Translations under genes and position numbers: made by a program
The notes under the pieces: generated by a model
What the model was told of the DNA's origin: nothing
The model's database searches: none
Seen by the model: the letters and a program-made list of their open reading frames with translations, nothing else
Shown here: positions 23,549 through 27,209 of the stretch, piece by piece
How the letters are laid out: each line of letters opens with the position of its first letter
How positions within the stretch are numbered: position 1 is the first letter of the stretch
From: a virus
Length of the DNA stretch: 27,209 nt
Direction: 5' to 3' (one strand)
Virus record (IMG/VR): IMGVR_UViG_3300022602_000341
Coordinates: 1-27,209 of that record

Positions 23549-23780
23549 TGGAACCCCGCGCACGGATGGCTGCGGCGCACGCCTCATACGCCTTGTTGTA
23601 GTTACGTTGAGTCTTGTCAACGGGAGCGTAATCCACCATTTCTTCACACACCCTCGCACAAGCCTCTTGCTCCTCGGCCCTTGCCCGCGCATCGACTTTC
23701 GCCATCAGCGCGTGAAGCGCGTCGTAGAACGTTTGATGCAACTCGGCAAACGCATATCTGACTGCTTCATCGCGGGTCAT
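23535..23780 (-). CDS. EREACA/IRARG small modular protein (81 aa)
   Basis: Member of a local set of related small proteins: N-terminus MTRD, a central EQEACARVCEE motif (about 37-47), and a C-terminal AAAIRARG motif. The family is common in phages of Betaproteobacteria; its role is unknown. The start ATG overlaps the preceding gene as ATGA, with the Shine-Dalgarno site (GGGGTGA) made by the previous gene's last codons. The residues between the two motifs look like a helical hairpin (VDYAPVDKTQRNYNKAYEACAAAI). Confidence 0.65.
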   Translation of the reverse strand: MTRDEAVRYAFAELHQTFYDALHALMAKVDARARAEEQEACARVCEEMVDYAPVDKTQRNYNKAYEACAAAIRARGSNGAE

Positions 23781-24397
23781 GGTTCACCCCGCGCACGGAT
23801 AGCCTCACAACACTCCGTTTCTGTCACCGCACGCAAAAACTCTGCTGTTTGAGCAGACCACGCCGCATCAAACGCCGCACCACGCGCCGCAGACCACGCC
23901 GCATCCCACGCCGCATCACGCGCCGCAGACCACGCCGCATCCCACGCCGCATCACGCGCCGCATCACGCGCCGCAGCCAACGCCGCAGACCACGCCGCAT
24001 CCCACGCCGCACCACGCGCCGCAGACCACGCCGCATCCCACGCCGCAGACCACGCCGCATCAAACGCCGCACCACGCGCCGCATCCAATTCATTTTTTGT
24101 CGCTGCGCCCAAAGCAAAACGCTCTGCGACATTGATTGCGTCATGGCTTCGTTGATCGGTTATCAGATGCTGCACTTGTCTTGCACACCACACTGCAAAC
24201 AACCGCCACTCGCGGTCATGCTCAGGCACCGTGCGACACGCCCACAAAGCGTCTTTCATTCCGTTTGATTCCACAATGACGCTAAACGGCAGCGGCTCGT
24301 CATCGGCTTCTGTTTTGCCAAGATGCTGAAGAAGTTTTTTCCAACCTTCAACACACGGATCATGTTCGCGAATTCGATTCAATGTCGTGCAGATCAT
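23777..24397 (-). CDS. Imm5-like protein with XAAZ tetrapeptide repeats and IRARG end (206 aa)
   Basis: Residues 1-105 match by eye the putative-immunity (Imm5-like) family: LNRIREH..CVEGWKKLLQHLGKTEADDEPLP, then ALWACRTV..HDREWRLFAVWCARQVQHLITDQRS and VAERFALGAATKNELDAA. From about 107 to 183 about 19 tandem tetrapeptides (D/S/R/G)AA(W/R/F) form an Ala/Trp helix. The last 20 residues end in IRARGEP. Such proteins are annotated as 'putative immunity protein', but the function is unproven. The DNA of the repeats is a tandem 12-mer and so may vary in length. ATGA overlaps join both neighbours. Confidence 0.65.
   Translation of the reverse strand: MICTTLNRIREHDPCVEGWKKLLQHLGKTEADDEPLPFSVIVESNGMKDALWACRTVPEHDREWRLFAVWCARQVQHLITDQRSHDAINVAERFALGAATKNELDAARGAAFDAAWSAAWDAAWSAARGAAWDAAWSAALAAARDAARDAAWDAAWSAARDAAWDAAWSAARGAAFDAAWSAQTAEFLRAVTETECCEAIRARGEP
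23853..24093. repeat. Tandem 12-bp coding repeats in the Imm5-like gene
   Basis: A roughly 240-bp tract of imperfect 12-base units, e.g. CACGCCGCATCC and CACGCGCCGCAG on the plus strand. It encodes the (D/S/R/G)AA(W/R/F) tetrapeptides of the minus-strand gene. Units are in frame and similar at the base level, so recombination or slippage could add or remove units without frameshift. Confidence 0.8.
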
Positions 24398-24612
24398 GGT
24401 TTCACCCCCCGCGCACGGATCCGAGCCGCAAATATCTCACCGCCCTTAACCGCTGACTTTTGTTCACACAATCGCGCACACGCCTCGCGCTCGGCGGCGA
24501 CTGAGGCATCCCATGCAATCCGCGTGACGCGCTCGGAGAATTCTTCAAAATCTTCATTTGGAAGCGGCCTAATTCCACTTCCGACTTCGTACCACCATTT
24601 GTCGTGCGTCAT
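24394..24612 (-). CDS. EREACA/IRARG small modular protein (72 aa)
   Basis: Same pattern as its neighbours: start MTHD, then AAEREACARLCEQ (about 39-51), then AARIRARG near the C-terminus. The N-terminal half is Trp- and acidic-rich (KWWYEVGSGIRPLPNEDFEEFSERV). Function unknown. It starts with an ATGA overlap, and GAGGTGA six bases before the ATG is formed by the previous gene's C-terminal RARGE codons. It overlaps the Imm5-like gene by 4 bases. Confidence 0.65.
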   Translation of the reverse strand: MTHDKWWYEVGSGIRPLPNEDFEEFSERVTRIAWDASVAAEREACARLCEQKSAVKGGEIFAARIRARGVKP

Positions 24613-24851
24613 TTCTCACCTCGCGCACGGATGGCCATGGCGTTGCTCATGAGTACTTTGTACATCAGGGAATCCTTAACGCAAGCCTTAGCGTTTTCTT
24701 CTAACACCTTCGCACACGCCTCGCGCTCAACCGCAGCCACCATCTCCACAAACCGCATCAGGGATACCGCCATCGGCGCGGTATCGTAGATCGGAGTGCT
24801 CTGCCACAGCCCAGACGCTACCGCCATGTTGTAGTAGTCATCGCGGGTCAT
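24609..24851 (-). CDS. EREACA/IRARG small modular protein (80 aa)
   Basis: Third member of the set: starts MTRDDYYNMAV, has AVEREACAKVLEE (about 41-53) and ends AMAIRARGEK. The frame is open to a GTG one codon upstream (24854). The ATG is preferred because its first bases, ATGACCCGCGATGA, match the start of the 81-aa relative. Function unknown. It overlaps the stop of a possible 14-aa micro-ORF by one base (TGATG). Confidence 0.65.
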   Translation of the reverse strand: MTRDDYYNMAVASGLWQSTPIYDTAPMAVSLMRFVEMVAAVEREACAKVLEENAKACVKDSLMYKVLMSNAMAIRARGEK

Positions 24852-24895
24852 CACAGCATCTTCCGCGCAGCCAACTGCTCCTTTGTGGTCATCAT
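24851..24895 (-). CDS. Possible 14-aa micro-ORF (MMTTKEQLAARKML)
   Basis: A short frame from the ATG overlapping the HNH stop (AAATGATG) to a TGATG junction with the next gene. AAGGGG precedes it by about 5 bases. It bridges the gap between the two genes, so it may couple their translation. It could be a remnant of another modular gene (its end, AARKML, is not IRARG) or chance. Confidence 0.3.
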   Translation of the reverse strand: MMTTKEQLAARKML

Positions 24896-25263
24896 TTACA
24901 CCCCTTCTTCAAGTTACACCTCGGACACAACAACTGCAGATTCCCCACCACGTTCAACCCACCCCGCGCTATCGGCACGATGTGGTCCACGTGATACCCG
25001 GTCACCGCCAGCGACCGTAAACACTTCCGGCACTTCCCGCCCTGCGCCAACGCCAGGTTCTGCACGTCCCGAGCCGTGAAACTCCCCCGCGTCTTTGTCC
25101 TGCGTTTGTGAGCCGCCGCCGCTCGTTCCGGCTTTTCGCATCCACGACACCTCGGTCTCAGCACGGGCTTGCCACCACGCATCCGAACGCGAAAACGTCC
25201 CCGAGGAAGCATTTTTTTGCATCCACAACACTCCGACAACAAACCTTCGTGACGGCGTTTCAT
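24892..25263 (-). CDS. HNH endonuclease
   Basis: A 123-aa protein. A first zinc ribbon is made by C12/C15 and C39/C42. The HNH domain holds C78-x2-C81, the YHVDHIVPIARGG motif (His 91, Asp 93, His 94), a GNLQLLC segment (Asn 108) and C113-x2-C116-N-L-K-K. Phage HNH proteins encoded upstream of terminases can work with the terminase in DNA packaging; this position, three kilobases upstream, agrees but does not prove it. No Shine-Dalgarno site precedes the ATG; a TGGTATATC -10 ends 6 bases upstream, suggesting a leaderless mRNA. Confidence 0.85.
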   Translation of the reverse strand: MKRRHEGLLSECCGCKKMLPRGRFRVRMRGGKPVLRPRCRGCEKPERAAAAHKRRTKTRGSFTARDVQNLALAQGGKCRKCLRSLAVTGYHVDHIVPIARGGLNVVGNLQLLCPRCNLKKGCK

Positions 25264-25269
25264 TGTCTA

Positions 25270-25297
25270 GATATACCACGTTATTGCTAAGTTGTAA
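25270..25297 (-). promoter_or_regulatory. Leftward extended -10 promoter for HNH module
   Basis: On the minus strand an extended -10, TGGTATATC (the TATATC is at 25270-25275), has a weak -35, TTACAA (25292-25297), 16 bases upstream. The expected start point falls at or next to the ATG at 25263. The gene has no ribosome site, which agrees with a leaderless message. Confidence 0.45.
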
Positions 25298-25313
25298 GCG
25301 TTTTATTGCCAAG
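25281..25313. repeat. Paired TTATTGCYAAG sites, 22-bp phased
   Basis: TTATTGCTAAG (25281-25291) and TTATTGCCAAG (25303-25313) are 10/11 identical and start 22 bp apart (two helical turns). One lies in the -10/-35 spacer and the other upstream of the -35 of the HNH promoter. This is the arrangement of a repressor operator pair. Confidence 0.5.
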
Positions 25314-25328
25314 GTGCACGTTTTTTTA

Positions 25329-25351
25329 GGGTGGGGGGCAAGAAGGGGGGG
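25329..25351 (+). other. G-quadruplex-capable G-rich tract
   Basis: Plus-strand G runs of 3, 6 and 7 (25329-25331, 25333-25338, 25345-25351) allow four G3 tracts with short loops, so an intramolecular quadruplex could form. This is seen in the sequence; any role (regulation, replication block) is unknown. Confidence 0.45.
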
Positions 25352-25383
25352 ACCCCTACAGTAACTGCTGCGACCCATCGCCT

Positions 25384-25404
25384 CGGCGCGCCGGGGTCGC
25401 GCCG
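25384..25404. repeat. GC-rich inverted repeat
   Basis: CGGCGCG (25384-25390) and CGCGCCG (25398-25404) pair across a 7-base CCGGGGT loop. No T-tract follows on either strand, so it is probably a structured or protein-binding site, not an intrinsic terminator. Confidence 0.45.
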
Positions 25405-25429
25405 GTCAAAAACGCCGTGGATACAAACA

Positions 25430-25479
25430 CTTGCGCTTGTTTGTTGACAAGCGACGCAAGAATCAAGCGCAAGCGCTTG
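25430..25479. repeat. CAAGCG/CGCTTG dyad cluster
   Basis: Within 50 bases there is an inverted pair CTTGCGCTTG (25430-25439) / CAAGCGCAAG (25464-25473), a perfect 10-bp palindrome CAAGCGCTTG (25470-25479) and a further CAAGCG at 25448-25453. Another CGCTTGA lies near 25581. This looks like a multi-site binding region. Confidence 0.5.
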
Positions 25480-25520
25480 AAAACAAACAACAAACAAACG
25501 GCCCATGACCCACGTGACCC

Positions 25521-25561
25521 CACGTTTAGAAAACCTAAACATCACGTTTAGAAAACCTAAA
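25521..25561. repeat. Paired 19-bp dyad repeats, 22-bp phased
   Basis: CACGTTTAGAAAACCTAAA occurs exactly at 25521-25539 and 25543-25561. Each copy has TTTAG/CTAAA arms around an AAAAC loop; in the first copy the arms extend to GTTTAG/CTAAAC. The copies start 22 bp apart, so the sites face the same side of the helix. Typical of a dimeric repressor or replication-initiator site. Confidence 0.6.
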
Positions 25562-25675
25562 AAGTATTGAACCTGTAACGCGCTTGAAGGGGAGACAAGC
25601 ACCGTCAAAGGGGGGTCACAAGCCCCCTCAAAAGCCCTTTCCTTTTTGCGCTGCACAACGCGCCATTGCTTAGGC

Positions 25676-25936
25676 AGGGAGTCGCTTTTACCATCCCTCG
25701 ACCATCCCTACGGTGTTAACCGATTGTTTTTGCTTGTTTTTTTGTGCCTTCAGGGAACAAAAAAGCCTAGGGAGTCGCTTTTCAAACCAAATATATAACC
25801 AACTATATAACTATATGTTTTATATAGTGTTTATCACATATATTTACTCTATTAATTCCCTAGTACCCTAAAAGTCTAATATCCCTTATAAATCAAGCAC
25901 TTGCGATCCTAGGGAACGTCTAGGGAACTTCAGGGA
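25676..25936. repeat. AGGGA/TCCCT pentamer array around an AT-rich core
   Basis: Direct AGGGA at 25676, 25752, 25769, 25911, 25922 and 25932; inverted TCCCT at 25694, 25705, 25857 and 25882. The three at 25911-25936 are phased by 11 and 10 bp, the pair at 25694/25705 by 11 bp (ACCATCCCT). GGGAGTCGCTTTT is perfectly repeated at 25677 and 25770. The core between (25783-25860) is almost pure A+T, with an ACTATAT/ATATAGT dyad at 25810-25828. Confidence 0.55.
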
Positions 25937-26006
25937 GTCGAGTGGGAAATGCCAAACTATTTCACGTTTATTTTCAGTTACTTACGCTCAATGCGAAAAA
26001 AATAAC

Positions 26007-26034
26007 TTGACACATTGCCTAGCCACCCGATAAT
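26007..26034 (+). promoter_or_regulatory. Strong sigma70 promoter for rightward module
   Basis: A perfect -35, TTGACA (26007-26012), a 16-base spacer and the near-consensus -10, GATAAT (26029-26034). It reads toward the CobS-like gene, leaving a leader of about 50 bases. Confidence 0.75.
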
Positions 26035-26048
26035 CGGCTCCGCCGATT
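26032..26048 (+). promoter_or_regulatory. Operator-like dyad over the start point
   Basis: AATCGGC (26032-26038) and GCCGATT (26042-26048) pair across TCC, a perfect 7-bp dyad covering the end of the -10 and the expected start point. It could be a repressor site or a 5' hairpin. A second dyad GTCCT/AGGAC lies at 26059-26073 just before the ribosome site. Confidence 0.5.
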
Positions 26049-26090
26049 CACAAACAACGTCCTACGGCAGGACACAAGAGAGAGGCTCGA

Positions 26091-27209
26091 ATGATCACGT
26101 CTAAACTTGAAAATCTGTCGGCGCGTCATTTATGGCGCGTCGCTTCCCATATCGGGATGAAGGGAGACCCCGCGCGATTGCTGTCACCTAAGTCAGTCGG
26201 CGTTGAGCGGGTCGTGGAATACTGCGCGCGCTTCGGGATCACGGTCGAGGGGGTCGATGCCGCAATTGATGCGACCGCAGATGCGGTGAAAGCGCCCCCG
26301 GCGGCGTCGGTACAAAGCGCCGTCGGCGACGCTCTGGCGGCGCTTCAAGCGGCGTTGGCGAATCAGTCAGCGCACGGTGCGGGAATGAGCGAGGACGCCG
26401 TGACGGCGCTGGTCCTTGATCTACTCGACGAACGCAATGCGCGACCCATTGTTGTCGAAACGCCGCGCGCGACCGTGACCATGACGGAGCGCCTCCATCT
26501 GAAATTCGATACGGTCCTGAAAATTCTTACGACGCGCGACCCGTCGGGGCATCGCTTGAACGCATGGGTCTGGGGTCCGGCGGCGTCGGGTAAGTCGACG
26601 CTTGGAAAGCAAATTGCTAAAGCGCTCGACTTGCCGTTCCACGCAACGTCGGCGATTCAGAGCAAGTACGACTTGTTGGGTTTTGTTTCTCCATCGCTTG
26701 ACCGTTCAAGCCTGGAAACGCCATTCCGTCTTGCTTTTGAAAACGGCGGCGTGTTTCTCTTCGACGATATTGACCGGTCATCCCCTCAAGCGTTCGCGGC
26801 GTTTAATCTGGCGCTTGCGAACGGCGTATGCGCTTTCCCGGATCGCGTCGTGAAGCGCCATCCGGATTGCACAATTATCGCTGCAGCGAACACGAACGGT
26901 GGCGGCGCGACTTCCCAATACAACGCCGCGCAAAAGATCGACGCCGCGACGCTCGACCGATTCCAGCGTGTCTCGTTTGGGTATGACGAGGACCTAGAAT
27001 TGACTCTTGCCGGGTCGCATCGCGACTGGGGCTTATTTGTTCAGGCAGTGCGGCGCTCAGTCGCGGCGCAAGGGTTAAGCCTGCTAGTAACGCCGCGCGC
27101 AACGATTGCCGGTGCGGCGTTGCTCGACGCCGGAATGTCTCTCGACGAAGTAAAAGATTGCTGTTTGTTTAACGGATGCGACGCTTCCACGGTCGCGCGC
27201 ATTGTGGCG
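26091..27209 (+). CDS. CobS/MoxR-like AAA+ ATPase (partial, cut by window end)
   Basis: Open from the ATG to the window end (373 codons seen). Residues 1-115 are a charged, Ala-rich N-terminal region without a recognised domain. The AAA+ core has Walker A GPAASGKST (162-170), Walker B VFLFDDID (221-228), a sensor-1 AANTN (265-269) and LDRFQR (288-293, arginine-finger region). The DRFQ..F pattern and the insert before it are typical of the CobS/MoxR clade, known from cobaltochelatase and from many phages, where a CobT partner often sits beside it. Role in this phage unknown. AAGAGAGAGG stands about 5 bases before the ATG. The 3' end is missing. Confidence 0.85.
   Translation, partial: MITSKLENLSARHLWRVASHIGMKGDPARLLSPKSVGVERVVEYCARFGITVEGVDAAIDATADAVKAPPAASVQSAVGDALAALQAALANQSAHGAGMSEDAVTALVLDLLDERNARPIVVETPRATVTMTERLHLKFDTVLKILTTRDPSGHRLNAWVWGPAASGKSTLGKQIAKALDLPFHATSAIQSKYDLLGFVSPSLDRSSLETPFRLAFENGGVFLFDDIDRSSPQAFAAFNLALANGVCAFPDRVVKRHPDCTIIAAANTNGGGATSQYNAAQKIDAATLDRFQRVSFGYDEDLELTLAGSHRDWGLFVQAVRRSVAAQGLSLLVTPRATIAGAALLDAGMSLDEVKDCCLFNGCDASTVARIVA

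Larger units (their letters stand above)
25264..26090. other. Divergent intergenic control region, possible origin
   Basis: An 827-base interval between the leftward HNH gene and the rightward CobS-like gene. No convincing gene is seen. It holds paired operator-like repeats upstream of HNH, a G-rich tract, a strong hairpin, a CAAGCG/CGCTTG dyad cluster, paired CACGTTTAG dyads, an AT-rich core (about 25783-25860) flanked by AGGGA/TCCCT pentamers, and a sigma70 promoter for the rightward gene. An origin or multi-operator switch is suggested by this layout; neither is proven. Confidence 0.5.

Noticed and set aside
23853-24093. CRISPR-like repetitive tract
   Set aside because: Units are 12 bases, contiguous and in frame with a protein; there are no unique spacers.
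23849-24268. Arg-rich plus-strand frame with RRIPRR repeats
   Set aside because: It is the complement of the 12-bp repeats in the Imm5-like gene; the minus-strand frame has the recognisable domain and coupled start.
25609-25628. Inverted repeat AGGGGG/CCCCCT as a terminator
   Set aside because: No T-tract follows the stem on either strand and the loop is 8 bases; it was not called.
25303-25656. Minus-strand 117-aa frame in the intergenic region
   Set aside because: GTG start without a ribosome site, no recognisable pattern, and it runs through the G-rich tract, hairpin and operator-like repeats.
25831-25839. DnaA-box-like TTATCACA in the AT-rich core
   Set aside because: It lacks one base of the nine-base box and is a single copy, so it was not used as evidence for an origin.
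25949-26005. Plus-strand 18-aa frame (MPNYFTF...)
   Set aside because: Weak ribosome site, and it lies upstream of the promoter at 26007; it is probably chance.
1-27209. tRNA or rRNA genes, insertion sequences and attachment sites
   Set aside because: None could be recognised; there is no transposase, integrase or tRNA-like cloverleaf in the window.

Overview
The window is part of a tailed-phage genome (a virus or a prophage), and the gene set points to a podovirus-like virion. It carries a large terminase, a portal, a short helical scaffold-like protein, a 336-residue major capsid protein, a P22-gp4-type adaptor, a 672-residue beta-rich tail hub/nozzle candidate, four large internal or ejection-type proteins, and tail appendage proteins. 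No tape measure, sheath, baseplate or tube gene is visible. The host is probably a Gram-negative bacterium, perhaps a betaproteobacterium: Shine-Dalgarno sites are strong, the sigma70-like promoters are conventional, and the 'EREACA...IRARG' small proteins are typical of phages of that group. The host assignment is inference only.

Layout: (1) From 1 to about 17,580, read leftward on the minus strand, lies the virion module. In transcription order it holds a Pro/Gly-rich protein, a small basic protein, scaffold, capsid, a capsid-adjacent beta protein, a hypothetical, the adaptor, the hub, a C1q-like appendage, a membrane/coiled-coil protein, a hypothetical, four large internal proteins, a small helical protein, a holin-like membrane protein, two small proteins, a three-module carbohydrate-binding-like tail fibre, a Gly-rich tip protein and a last beta protein. 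A GC-rich hairpin follows at the window edge. Almost every junction overlaps or is only a few bases wide. (2) From about 17,580 to 25,263, also leftward, lies the packaging module preceded by accessory genes: HNH nuclease, a chain of tiny modular genes, an Imm5-like protein, an HTH mini-protein, two mini membrane proteins, a coiled-coil protein, a KGG-repeat protein, a DUF2829/Tad2-like protein (candidate anti-Thoeris), a Lys-rich protein, terminase, two small proteins and portal. It closes with two 13-codon polybasic micro-ORFs and an intrinsic terminator. A new promoter for the capsid module follows that terminator. (3) From 25,264 to 26,090 lies an 827-base divergent control region with no convincing gene. 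It contains paired 22-bp-phased repeats, a CAAGCG/CGCTTG dyad cluster, a G-rich tract, an AT-rich core flanked by ten AGGGA/TCCCT pentamers (some phased by 10-11 bp), and a strong rightward promoter. (4) From 26,091 to the window end, on the plus strand, is the first gene of a rightward module, a CobS/MoxR-like AAA+ ATPase cut by the window edge.

The most notable items are: the cassette-like chain of small genes whose shared C-terminal IRARG codons also supply the ribosome binding site of the next gene; the Tad2-like protein next to an Imm5-like protein, suggesting a small defence/counter-defence island upstream of the terminase; the polybasic micro-ORFs; the iteron-like control region; and two leftward promoters that would produce mRNAs with almost no leader. 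All family assignments are by eye from motifs; no database search was run.
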